NCBI GenBank assembly: GCA_028707745.1
Contig: JAQWAJ010000017.1
Coordinates: 1 to 12,636, forward strand
Direction of reading: 5' to 3'
DNA: 12,636 nucleotides
From: Bacteroidales bacterium
Lineage (GTDB): Bacteria; Bacteroidota; Bacteroidia; Bacteroidales; UBA12481
Shown here: piece by piece, positions 1-7,207 of the stretch
Layout: every line of letters starts with the position of its first letter
How positions within the stretch are numbered: the stretch's first letter is position 1
The notes under the pieces: generated by a model
What the model saw: the letters and a program-made list of their open reading frames with translations, nothing else
What the model was told of the DNA's origin: nothing
Databases searched by the model: none
Program-made: the position numbers and the translations under genes

Positions 1-1
1 C

Positions 2-1120
2 CTGAAAAGTCATCTAAGAAAGACCAAAGCGGATAACCATAATTATCCCGGAGGATTTGCCTTACAGGTGCTATACCCTGGCGGAGAAGCTTTTGTAACT
101 GCCGGTATGGGTGGCCCCGGAAATAATATTCATTTCAGAGCAGCCAGTAATACAAAAACGCTGACATCCACGGCTATACTGCTTTTGGCTGAAAGAGGCA
201 AAATCGATCTTAACCAGAGAATTACCGATACCATGCCGAAATCCCGCAAAACCTATTTGCCGGATGGGCCTGAGTATGCGATTCCTTTTAAGAATGAAAT
301 AACCATTCTGCAACTACTGCAGCACCGGGCTGGGGTTTTCGATGTGTCGAATTTCAACGTGCCGGACACGGTTACCGCCGATGTTCGATATAAAGGCAAA
401 AATTACGTCGAGTTCGTTTTGGAAAATCATCCCAGTCATACATTCACTTTCGAAGAGCTGATCAGTGTGAATGCAACCTGCGGGCTTTATGATTTCCGAC
501 CGGGGACCGGTTATCATTATTCGAACACCGGGTATTCCATTCTGGGTAAGATTATTGAACGGGTATCCGGAAAAACTTACTGTCAGTTCATTCGCGATGA
601 AATTTTGGAACCGATGGGCATGCGATCATCATCGATGCCCGAAGCCGGAAATGAGCAACAATTGCCCCAACCCTTTGCCGCCGGATATGTCCAGCTTGAA
701 GACGAGGTAATCAATGCTACGGAATCCAATATCTCCGCAAATGTTGCTGAAGGTAACATGGTTACCACTCCTGATGATCTGGCAAAATTTCTGCGCAGTT
801 TGTTGAGAGGAGAGGGCGTACTGAGCTCCACCTGGGTAAACAGTGTCATGATGAATGTCATACCAACCCAACCCGTCAGCAATTCAGCCTACGGTTGTGG
901 AATTACGTTTACGAATAATCTGGGCTACGGCCATAATGGAGCTCATGCCGGATATCTGTCACAGATGGTTTATGATCCTCAAACCGATATCACACTGGTT
1001 ATATTCACCAATACCTGGGATATGACAGACGAAGTGACTTCGCTGGGAAAACAGATGACAGGAATGCAGGAAGTTCTTTACCAATCGAAACAAATTATCA
1101 CTGATCATCTTCGTAATTAG
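2..1120 (+). CDS. Serine hydrolase, beta-lactamase class C / DD-peptidase family (5' end outside window)
   Basis: This is a penicillin-binding-protein-like serine hydrolase. The reading frame is open from the window edge, giving 372 visible residues; the codons before the GTG at 68 (ending FALQV) look like genuine family sequence, so the true start lies upstream. Counting from that GTG, the nucleophile motif SxxK is SNTK at residues 27-30, the YxN motif is YSN at 151-153, and the third motif, H/KxG, is HNG at 289-291. These three define the class C beta-lactamase / R61 carboxypeptidase / EstB esterase fold (Pfam Beta-lactamase). HxG in place of KTG is common in the esterase and peptidase-like members, so antibiotic hydrolysis should not be assumed. 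Location cannot be judged because any signal peptide would be upstream. It ends 22 bases before the oxidoreductase, with no terminator-like hairpin between them. Family confidence is high; substrate unknown. Confidence 0.88.
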   Translation: MKSHLRKTKADNHNYPGGFALQVLYPGGEAFVTAGMGGPGNNIHFRAASNTKTLTSTAILLLAERGKIDLNQRITDTMPKSRKTYLPDGPEYAIPFKNEITILQLLQHRAGVFDVSNFNVPDTVTADVRYKGKNYVEFVLENHPSHTFTFEELISVNATCGLYDFRPGTGYHYSNTGYSILGKIIERVSGKTYCQFIRDEILEPMGMRSSSMPEAGNEQQLPQPFAAGYVQLEDEVINATESNISANVAEGNMVTTPDDLAKFLRSLLRGEGVLSSTWVNSVMMNVIPTQPVSNSAYGCGITFTNNLGYGHNGAHAGYLSQMVYDPQTDITLVIFTNTWDMTDEVTSLGKQMTGMQEVLYQSKQIITDHLRN

Positions 1121-1142
1121 CAGAATATTAAATAAATATCAA

Positions 1143-2270
1143 ATGGAACCAGTTCGTATTTTATTCTCGGCCATTAACGGATATGGCTTTTATTATCTGA
1201 AAACCCTCTTTGAAGAGATACCTGAAGATCAGGCTGTTATATGCGGTGTAATCGCCCCGCACCCTGAAAAATCTGATTATTTTGAAAAGCTGACCGGCAT
1301 GGGTGTGCCGATCTATAAAGATTTTGATTCCTTTTTCAAGGATGGTCACCAGGCAGATCTGACGGTGATTTCATCCCCGTTACAGTATCATGTACCTCAG
1401 GCAATCACTGCATTGCGATATGGAAGTAATGTATTGGTAGATAAGCCTGTAGGGGTAACGCCTGAAGAGGTCAGCGAACTGATATCGGTTAAAAATAAGA
1501 CGGATAAATGGGTTGAGGTAGGCTATCAGTGGTCGTTCTCCAGTGCCATCCAAAATCTGAAAAAAGATATATTGGCCGGTAAATTCGGCAAAGCGATCCG
1601 GATGAAAGCGATCTGCATGTGGCCGCGCGGATATGCCTATTTCGGCAGGAACAACTGGGCCGGGAAGATCAGGGCCAATGACGGTACCCTGATTCTCGAC
1701 AGTGTGGCTAACAATGCCAATGCCCATCACCTGCACAACCTGTTTTTCCTCTCGGGACCGGTCATGAACCTGAGTTCAGTGCCGGTATCGGTTACGGGTA
1801 AGCGCTATCGTGCCAATGAAATCGAGAATTTCGATACGGTCGTTTGCAAGGCGCTAACCGACACGGGAGTCGATATTCAGTTTTATGCAACCCATGTCGC
1901 TGAAAATCCGCTGAATCCGGCATTCTATCTCGAATTTGAAAAAGCCAATATCCGCCTGGATGCCGATTCCAATGGCATTGAAGCTACCTTGGCTGATGGA
2001 ACCACCATGAATTACGGACATCCCGATTCGGATCATCAGTTCAAAAAACTCTTTGTGGGAATTGAAAAATGTAAAAACCCGGGAGTATCGATCTGCCCCC
2101 CGGAAGCTGCAATTTCTCAAACGATTTGTATCAACGCATTGAATGAATTGCCCGAAGCCATTCAGAATTTCCCTGCAGAATCTGTGGTTATGGCAGAAGA
2201 CAGGCGTTGGGTCAAAGGGCTTGGAGAGAAGATGGTGGAGGCGTATGGTACGTGGGGAGTGTTGGAGTGA
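1143..2270 (+). CDS. Gfo/Idh/MocA family NAD(P)-dependent oxidoreductase
   Basis: Predicted cytoplasmic dehydrogenase of 375 residues, normal for the family. The N-terminal Rossmann half begins RILFSAINGYGFYYL, a loose version of the GxGxxG dinucleotide loop. The family signature [DE]KP is DKPVG, with the presumed catalytic Lys101. The C-terminal half carries a histidine-rich active-site helix, NANAHHLHN. Family members oxidise, reduce or epimerise sugars and cyclitols, including uronates and amino sugars; the exact substrate cannot be read from sequence. The ATG is preceded by an A/T-rich stretch without a Shine-Dalgarno site, usual in Bacteroidota. Its TGA stop (2268-2270) falls inside the first unit of a heptamer repeat, so the last residues may have been shaped by repeat insertion. 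It sits upstream of a URO-D-like protein and a polysaccharide lyase, suggesting a step in the catabolism of the released sugar. Confidence 0.9.
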   Translation: MEPVRILFSAINGYGFYYLKTLFEEIPEDQAVICGVIAPHPEKSDYFEKLTGMGVPIYKDFDSFFKDGHQADLTVISSPLQYHVPQAITALRYGSNVLVDKPVGVTPEEVSELISVKNKTDKWVEVGYQWSFSSAIQNLKKDILAGKFGKAIRMKAICMWPRGYAYFGRNNWAGKIRANDGTLILDSVANNANAHHLHNLFFLSGPVMNLSSVPVSVTGKRYRANEIENFDTVVCKALTDTGVDIQFYATHVAENPLNPAFYLEFEKANIRLDADSNGIEATLADGTTMNYGHPDSDHQFKKLFVGIEKCKNPGVSICPPEAAISQTICINALNELPEAIQNFPAESVVMAEDRRWVKGLGEKMVEAYGTWGVLE

Positions 2271-2299
2271 CGAGTGACAAGTGACGAGTGACGAGTGAA
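2265..2299 (+). repeat. Heptamer tandem array, five units of GAGTGAC
   Basis: Five consecutive 7-bp units: GAGTGAC, GAGTGAC, AAGTGAC, GAGTGAC, GAGTGAA. The array begins three bases before the stop of the upstream oxidoreductase, supplies that stop, and ends 22 bases before the ATG of the next gene. Because 7 is not a multiple of 3 and each unit holds TGA, the array places stops in all three + frames. The same heptamer in reverse complement recurs at 10635-10662. Confidence 0.93.
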
Positions 2300-2321
2300 A
2301 AAACAACAGAAGCACATTAAA

Positions 2322-3335
2322 ATGAATTCACGTCAGTTAGTTGAGAAGACCCTGAATTTTGATTCTCCATCGCGGATTCCCCGGCATCTGTGGTTATTGC
2401 CTTGGGCCGAGCTGCGATATCCGGAGTATTCAGCGAAGATCAGGCAAATGTACCCTGATGATATTGCCCAGGCGCCGGCTGTATTTAATAAGCCGCTGAA
2501 TCTTACTGGCGGCAAGTATAAGAAGGGATTGTACATTGATGAGTGGGGATGCAAGTTCATGAACATGGAAGAAGGGTTGATGGGCATCGTTCATGAGCCA
2601 TTGATTAAAGAGTGGTCCGACCTCGAAACCTTTCATACTCCGGATGCCGCGCTCGATATTGACACTGATGCGATCAACCGCTTTTGCCATTCGACCGACA
2701 AATTCGTTTATGCCGGGAGTATCGTCAGGCCCCTCGAAAGGTTCCAGTTTCTCCGCACGATGGAACAATCGATGACGGATGTGCTGTTTGAGGAGCCTGA
2801 ATATGTTGAATTGCTGAACCGAATGCATATCCATTTTTGCAAAGAGGTGGAAGTATGGGCCAAAACTGACATCGACGCCATATTCCTGATGGACGACTGG
2901 GGCACCCAGCATGCCATGATGCTGTCGCCCGATGTGTTCCGGAAATATTTCAAGCCGATGTATAAAGAGTATTGCGAGATTGCCCGTCACTATGGGAAAT
3001 ATGTATTTATGCACTCCGATGGCAACATCGAAGAGATCATGCCTGAACTTGCCGAAGTGGGTGTAAATGCGATCAATAGTCAGCTTTTCTGTATGGATAT
3101 GGATCGTTTAAGCCGGGAAGTGGCCGGAAAAATCTCTTTCTGGGGTGAGATCGACAGGCAGAATATTTTGCCAAACGGAACTGAAGATGACATCCGTGAT
3201 GCAGTGAATCTGATTTACACAAAACTTTACAGAAATGGTGGGGTTATCGCACAATGCGAATTTGGCCCGGCCGCCAATCCGGAGAATATTTTAAATGTCT
3301 TTAAATACTGGAACAGAATAACACAAAACCAATAA
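2322..3335 (+). CDS. Uroporphyrinogen decarboxylase (URO-D) superfamily protein, MtaA/methyltransferase-like
   Basis: A 337-residue cytoplasmic protein of the URO-D superfamily, which includes HemE and the cobamide-dependent methyltransferases MtaA and MtbA. The opening MNSRQLVEKTLNF and the segment around RIPRHLW resemble the N-terminus of MtaA-type members. I chose the ATG at 2322; the in-frame GTG at 2295 lies inside the heptamer array and would add nine Lys/Gln-rich residues. In MtaA zinc is held by a HxC motif and a later Cys. Here the equivalent segment is MHSDGN (His231, Asp233), with Cys312 in AQCEFGP at similar spacing, so one Cys ligand has become Asp. A haem-synthesis role is unlikely, given the sugar-gene neighbourhood and this motif. 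It ends seven bases before the lyase and is probably cotranscribed with it. Methyl transfer or a decarboxylation on a sugar-derived compound is only inference. Confidence 0.85.
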   Translation: MNSRQLVEKTLNFDSPSRIPRHLWLLPWAELRYPEYSAKIRQMYPDDIAQAPAVFNKPLNLTGGKYKKGLYIDEWGCKFMNMEEGLMGIVHEPLIKEWSDLETFHTPDAALDIDTDAINRFCHSTDKFVYAGSIVRPLERFQFLRTMEQSMTDVLFEEPEYVELLNRMHIHFCKEVEVWAKTDIDAIFLMDDWGTQHAMMLSPDVFRKYFKPMYKEYCEIARHYGKYVFMHSDGNIEEIMPELAEVGVNAINSQLFCMDMDRLSREVAGKISFWGEIDRQNILPNGTEDDIRDAVNLIYTKLYRNGGVIAQCEFGPAANPENILNVFKYWNRITQNQ

Positions 3336-3342
3336 TTATAAA

Positions 3343-5655
3343 ATGAAACGTTTATTACTCCTCGTGCTCCTGATTCCCGTTTGTCTGGTTGCGACTGCAC
3401 AGACTCCGGTACAACAGATCCCACTGAAGAAGTATCTGGAATATGCCAGGGCTTCTGCTGATTATGTTTATAGTCAGAAAGATTCAATCGTGATTAAATG
3501 GCGTAAAGCTATGGACCCGGAAGATATTTTCGGATACCGTGCTCCGGGTAACCTGCTTGAAATGGCCGCTATTTATGCAACCCTTTATGAAATGGAGGGA
3601 AATAAGAAATATGCAGAACGGGCAAAAGAAGTTCTTCTGACTTACGGCGATTACGCAAAAGAGTTTCCGGTAGCCATAGCCCGCCGAAAAGCGGATTATG
3701 TTGACGGTGTGCCGGCACTGCCTGATTTCTTTACCACCATGCGATATCTGCAGGCTTACGATAAACTGAAGGATAAAGGTATACTGAGTGTATCTGAAAA
3801 AGCCAAAGTTGAAGACCTGATCGCAAAATGCCTGGTGTTTCTCCTCCGCACGCAGGAATGGGGCGCCATGAATCGGTCGGCTTTGCGTGCCGAGACTTTG
3901 TGCTGGGCCGTCAGGGTTTTGCCAAATCATCCGGTTACACCGATGTTGAAAACATACGAACAAGCGTTGCTTTCAGATAACTGGGGCAAATGGGAAATTG
4001 AAGATGCATCCTTATATCATGGGGTATGGCTATACTCTCTGATCGGTTGTGCAGATGCCAAAAACCAGATGAAAGAATTGTTCGAAGCTCCTACTATTTA
4101 CTTCTATTCCAGGTACTTCACTCAACTGATGTCTCCGCAGAGCATGATCCCGGATTACGGTGATGCCGCGAATTATACGAACTGGAACCGATGGATCGTG
4201 TTCTTTGAAACTGCCGCTAAACAGTATAATAACCCGAATATGAAATGGGCTGCCACCATGATTTCCCAAAAATTCATGGATCTCAGCAAACCTACCAGCG
4301 TAGGTCTCGGTTATATGCTGCTCGATGCCTATCGTTTCGGATCCGATAAAATTATCCCGAAAGCCCCATCAGAAATGAGCGAAGAGGTTCTCGAAGATAT
4401 GGTTGGCAAGAAAATGGTTTACCGCAACGGCTGGGATGCAAAGTCGACCTATATGTTGCTGAATTACCGGGATGAAGGTGACGGTGGCTTACTCTATCGT
4501 GATTATTTGCGTAATGCAATTCCTATTGAGGAAGAAAAAGTTACTCACGGTCATGCAGATGAAAACAGCATCGCCCTGTTGACCTATAAAGGATCAACTT
4601 TGCTGACCGATGGCGGCTATCGCGATTTTCTGCCCAGCGGCTATTACGGATCATTCCGTCAGGATTACTTCCACAACCGGTTGTGCGTCAGAAATGAGAA
4701 AGTTTGGTTTGGCCAGAACAAGGGTGAATATCGTTACGGACAGCCTGATCATCCTGCTATTGACCGCCAGAACATCATGGATTTCATGCACAACGCAGGC
4801 TCGTACCGGAAAACCAGAACCCAAAAGGTTGATTTTCTTACTTATCCTGATCATGATTATACCAGAACGCGTGTGATCGATGATGAAATGGGATATGAAA
4901 GCGACCGGGTGATCGTATATGTAAAAGATCCTGAAATGTTTGTTGTTTTCGATGTGCTCAAATCGAGATCTGAACAGTTCTTTACCGGTGTTAATCTTTG
5001 GCATGCACAAAAAATTGTGAGCCAGGGAAATCATTGGTATGATACTAAATATGAAACTGTTGCAACTCTTAAAGTTCCTGGCGACCAAAACCTGTTGATC
5101 TATTTCCCGAAGAATCATTATCGGTTTGAACAGACCAACAAAGAGAACCGTAACTATCAGCAGGAAATGGCAATTGCCGAATATTCAGGACAATTCTTTG
5201 AACTGGGGCAACAGACCGGTTTCGTTACTGTGTTAATTCCGCATTCCGAAAAAGTGAATCCTGAAACCCTGATCAAGGGAATTGAATATGTGCCTGCTTC
5301 AACTGAAGAAGCCGGGATGGCTGTCAGAATTAAGCTGGCCGACAAAACCATTTTTGTGGGTATGAAAAGTGATCTGAAAGAAGATCTGGTTAAAGATTAC
5401 CAGCGCCCGAAATATGATTTTGCTACTGGAAAACTCGCTTATGGTGATATTGAAACCAATGCTGATTTCTTTTATACCGAGCAAAAAGGCGATAAGCTCT
5501 CCTTTACCGTGGTTAACCTGACCAAAGCAACTTACAAGGGTAAAACTCTGTATGAACAGCCTTCGTCCTATTTCGGACTTAATTTCGATGGTCGTCAGGA
5601 TGCTCCGGATATCGGGAAAGCCAGACTATGGAGAGATACGATCGTAGTTAAATGA
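3343..5655 (+). CDS. Secreted heparinase II/III-family polysaccharide lyase
   Basis: A 770-residue exported protein. The N-terminus (MKR followed by a Leu/Val-rich core and VATA|Q) is a type I signal peptide, probably cut after residue 19. Residues from about 25 to 350 are helical with Tyr/Trp-rich repeats, as in the (alpha/alpha) toroid of the PL12/15/17/21-type lyases; candidate catalytic positions are Asn177 (AMNRSALRAET) and Tyr272 (IPDYGDA). Next comes the heparinase II/III-like beta domain (Pfam PF07940), with HGHADENS (His402, His404) and the FHNRLCV segment (His444), which matches the conserved HN-x-v strand of the family. The remainder to residue 770 is beta-rich. The family cleaves uronic-acid-containing polysaccharides by beta-elimination, leaving an unsaturated uronate at the new end. 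Which polymer (alginate, glycosaminoglycan, ulvan or other) cannot be decided here. It sits seven bases after the URO-D gene and is followed at once by KDPG aldolase, consistent with uronate catabolism. Confidence 0.88.
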   Translation: MKRLLLLVLLIPVCLVATAQTPVQQIPLKKYLEYARASADYVYSQKDSIVIKWRKAMDPEDIFGYRAPGNLLEMAAIYATLYEMEGNKKYAERAKEVLLTYGDYAKEFPVAIARRKADYVDGVPALPDFFTTMRYLQAYDKLKDKGILSVSEKAKVEDLIAKCLVFLLRTQEWGAMNRSALRAETLCWAVRVLPNHPVTPMLKTYEQALLSDNWGKWEIEDASLYHGVWLYSLIGCADAKNQMKELFEAPTIYFYSRYFTQLMSPQSMIPDYGDAANYTNWNRWIVFFETAAKQYNNPNMKWAATMISQKFMDLSKPTSVGLGYMLLDAYRFGSDKIIPKAPSEMSEEVLEDMVGKKMVYRNGWDAKSTYMLLNYRDEGDGGLLYRDYLRNAIPIEEEKVTHGHADENSIALLTYKGSTLLTDGGYRDFLPSGYYGSFRQDYFHNRLCVRNEKVWFGQNKGEYRYGQPDHPAIDRQNIMDFMHNAGSYRKTRTQKVDFLTYPDHDYTRTRVIDDEMGYESDRVIVYVKDPEMFVVFDVLKSRSEQFFTGVNLWHAQKIVSQGNHWYDTKYETVATLKVPGDQNLLIYFPKNHYRFEQTNKENRNYQQEMAIAEYSGQFFELGQQTGFVTVLIPHSEKVNPETLIKGIEYVPASTEEAGMAVRIKLADKTIFVGMKSDLKEDLVKDYQRPKYDFATGKLAYGDIETNADFFYTEQKGDKLSFTVVNLTKATYKGKTLYEQPSSYFGLNFDGRQDAPDIGKARLWRDTIVVK

Positions 5656-5671
5656 TTTGAATGAACTGATC

Positions 5672-6331
5672 ATGGAAAATATTAGAAACCAGATTGTTTC
5701 GGGGGGGATGGTGCCGGTTTTTAACCACACCGATCAGGAGATTGCCTGTCGGGTTGTTAAAGCTTGCTATGACGGAGGTTTACGGGTTTTTGAATGGACG
5801 AACCGGGGTGTTGAAGCAGAGGGGATGTTTAAGGTGGTTAAAGAGTTCATCAGCAAAAACTGCCCCGGAATGCTGCTGGGTGTGGGATCTGTGTTCGATG
5901 GGGATACCTGTCGCAGGTTTCATGCCATGGGAGCCTCATTCATCGTGAGTCCTGTGGTAGATCCGGAAATGGCTAAGGCTTGTAAAGAGCTGAAAGTTAT
6001 GTGGATACCCGGTTGTGGTACGGTTACTGAAATTTTTCAGGCACAGAAATGGGGTGCCGGAATCGTTAAGATATTCCCTGGTGATGCGGTAGGTGGTCCC
6101 GGCTTCGTGAAAGCGGTGCTGGGGCCCATGCCGTGGGCGCAGATCATGCCAACCGGTGGGGTTAGTCCCGAACCGGAAAATCTGAAGGCCTGGTTCAAAG
6201 CCGGTGTCTGCTGCGTGGGAATGGGATCCAAACTGTTCACTAAAGAGAGGATCAATGATCCGGATCCGGAAAAACTCGTCCTGGAGATTAAAATAGTGAT
6301 GCAAACTATCGAAGGATGCAGGATGAAATAA
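5672..6331 (+). CDS. eda: KDPG/KHG aldolase (2-dehydro-3-deoxy-phosphogluconate aldolase)
   Basis: Class I aldolase cleaving 2-keto-3-deoxy-6-phosphogluconate to pyruvate and glyceraldehyde 3-phosphate; related enzymes also cleave 4-hydroxy-2-oxoglutarate. I chose the ATG at 5672, giving 219 residues; an in-frame TTG at 5657 would add five. With this start the Schiff-base lysine in GIVKIFPGDAVGG is Lys133, the same number as in the E. coli enzyme, and the proton-transfer Glu plus phosphate-binding Arg are Glu41 and Arg45 in FEWTNRG. The second half shows the TIM-barrel phosphate loop PTGGVSPEPEN. It starts 16 bases after the lyase stop, and its 3' end overlaps the next gene. Linked to a polysaccharide lyase, it most likely completes uronate degradation via KDG and KDPG; KDG kinase is not in the window. 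A G7 run at 5701-5707 spans codons 10 to 12. Confidence 0.9.
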   Translation: MENIRNQIVSGGMVPVFNHTDQEIACRVVKACYDGGLRVFEWTNRGVEAEGMFKVVKEFISKNCPGMLLGVGSVFDGDTCRRFHAMGASFIVSPVVDPEMAKACKELKVMWIPGCGTVTEIFQAQKWGAGIVKIFPGDAVGGPGFVKAVLGPMPWAQIMPTGGVSPEPENLKAWFKAGVCCVGMGSKLFTKERINDPDPEKLVLEIKIVMQTIEGCRMK

Positions 6332-7206
6332 CCGGAGCAGGTATGGTAATCGCAGAAACCAATCTTCGCGACGTAGGAGGAATCCTGACGAAGAGCGGAC
6401 AAACCATCAGAAAGGGATTACTATACCGGTCGGGGAACCTTGAAAAATTGAATAAAGAAAACCAAATGGCTGTCTGTGGGTTAAACCTGCAGACAGCCAT
6501 TGATTTTCGTGCTGATGAGCAACGGAAAAGATCCCCGGGGAATTATTCCGGTATACGGGAAGTTGTTCTTCCCTGCGACATCGACAGGCCCACGAGAGAG
6601 CGCCTGAAACCTCTGCTGATGCGCCGTTCGGGAGACGAAGCAATCATCGGCGCCATGGATAGCGTGTACCGCGAAATGGTTGATATGATGGTTCAGCCCG
6701 TGGGTGATATGATCAGAATTCTGCTGAATCCGCATGACCGACCGGTGCTCATTCACTGCCAGGGTGGGAAGGACCGCACCGGTTTTGCCACCGCGGTGAT
6801 CTATTGGATACTCGATGTGGATCAGGAAGTTATTATTCACGATTATCTGAAATCCAACGAGTTCATGCATAAAAAGCTCCGTAAAATTATCAGACGGATG
6901 AGGATCTTTACCTTCGGAATATTTCCGAAAAGCAACCTGTATGCAGCATTCGAAGTTAGGGCACAATACCTTGACTCTGCCTGGTCGGTGATCCAGACAA
7001 AATATGGCGGGCTCGAAGGCTATCTGGCTGCAGCAGGAATCGGGACGGAGGATATTACTAAACTCAGGGAGGAACTCATGGAGACCGGAGAACGGAGACC
7101 GGAGACCGAAACCCAAAACCCAATACCCAAAACACAAAACACAAAACCCAATACCCAAAACGCGAGACGCGAGACGCGAGACCCGAAACCTGATACCCAT
7201 TCTTAG
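6316..7206 (+). CDS. Tyrosine-protein phosphatase family protein (Y_phosphatase3-like) with repeat-encoded C-terminal tail
   Basis: Predicted cytoplasmic phosphatase of 296 residues. The N-terminus carries the family signature NLRDVGG followed by GLLYRSGNL, as in PF13350 tyrosine/serine phosphatases, and the P-loop CX5R is [10 protein letters not shown] with nucleophile Cys148 and Arg154. Substrate may be phosphotyrosine, phosphoinositide or another phosphate ester. The ATG at 6316 overlaps the aldolase by 16 bases; an alternative in-frame ATG at 6343, preceded by GGAGCAGG, would give a protein nine residues shorter and removes the overlap, and is nearly as plausible. The recognisable domain ends near residue 255 (LREELM). 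The last 41 residues, rich in Thr, Asn, Gln, Lys, Arg and Pro, are translated from a 17-unit heptamer array, so this tail is probably an acquired, non-functional extension. The stop lies one base before the next ATG. Confidence 0.87.
   Translation: MQDEITGAGMVIAETNLRDVGGILTKSGQTIRKGLLYRSGNLEKLNKENQMAVCGLNLQTAIDFRADEQRKRSPGNYSGIREVVLPCDIDRPTRERLKPLLMRRSGDEAIIGAMDSVYREMVDMMVQPVGDMIRILLNPHDRPVLIHCQGGKDRTGFATAVIYWILDVDQEVIIHDYLKSNEFMHKKLRKIIRRMRIFTFGIFPKSNLYAAFEVRAQYLDSAWSVIQTKYGGLEGYLAAAGIGTEDITKLREELMETGERRPETETQNPIPKTQNTKPNTQNARRETRDPKPDTHS
7082..7200 (+). repeat. Heptamer tandem array, 17 units in unbroken 7-bp phase
   Basis: Seventeen consecutive 7-bp units without a phase break. Four resemble AGACCGG, seven resemble AACCCAA (with TACCCAA and AACACAA variants), then come AACGCGA, GACGCGA twice, GACCCGA, AACCTGA and TACCCAT. 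The loose consensus is D-A-C-N-S-R-R. The array codes for the C-terminal tail of the phosphatase and ends seven bases before the start of the permease gene. The unit sequence changes in blocks while the 7-bp phase is kept. Confidence 0.95.
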
Positions 7207-7207
7207 C

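Noticed and set aside
2295..2321. GTG start adding nine residues to the URO-D-like protein
   Set aside because: The GTG is part of a GAGTGAC repeat unit and the ATG at 2322 matches the usual N-terminus of the family.
2430..3014. Long minus-strand open frame of 194 codons inside the URO-D-like gene
   Set aside because: It lies fully within a well-supported + strand gene, has no recognisable motif, and reflects codon bias of the sense gene.
5657..5671. TTG start for the KDPG aldolase
   Set aside because: The ATG five codons later starts at the family's usual N-terminus and places the Schiff-base lysine at position 133 as in E. coli.
7082..7200. CRISPR-like array
   Set aside because: Units are 7 bp and contiguous, with no spacers and no cas genes nearby.
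7004..7207. N-terminal extension of the permease reading frame upstream of ATG 7208
   Set aside because: It is the second open frame through the heptamer array and the phosphatase gene; TSUP homology starts at the ATG at 7208.
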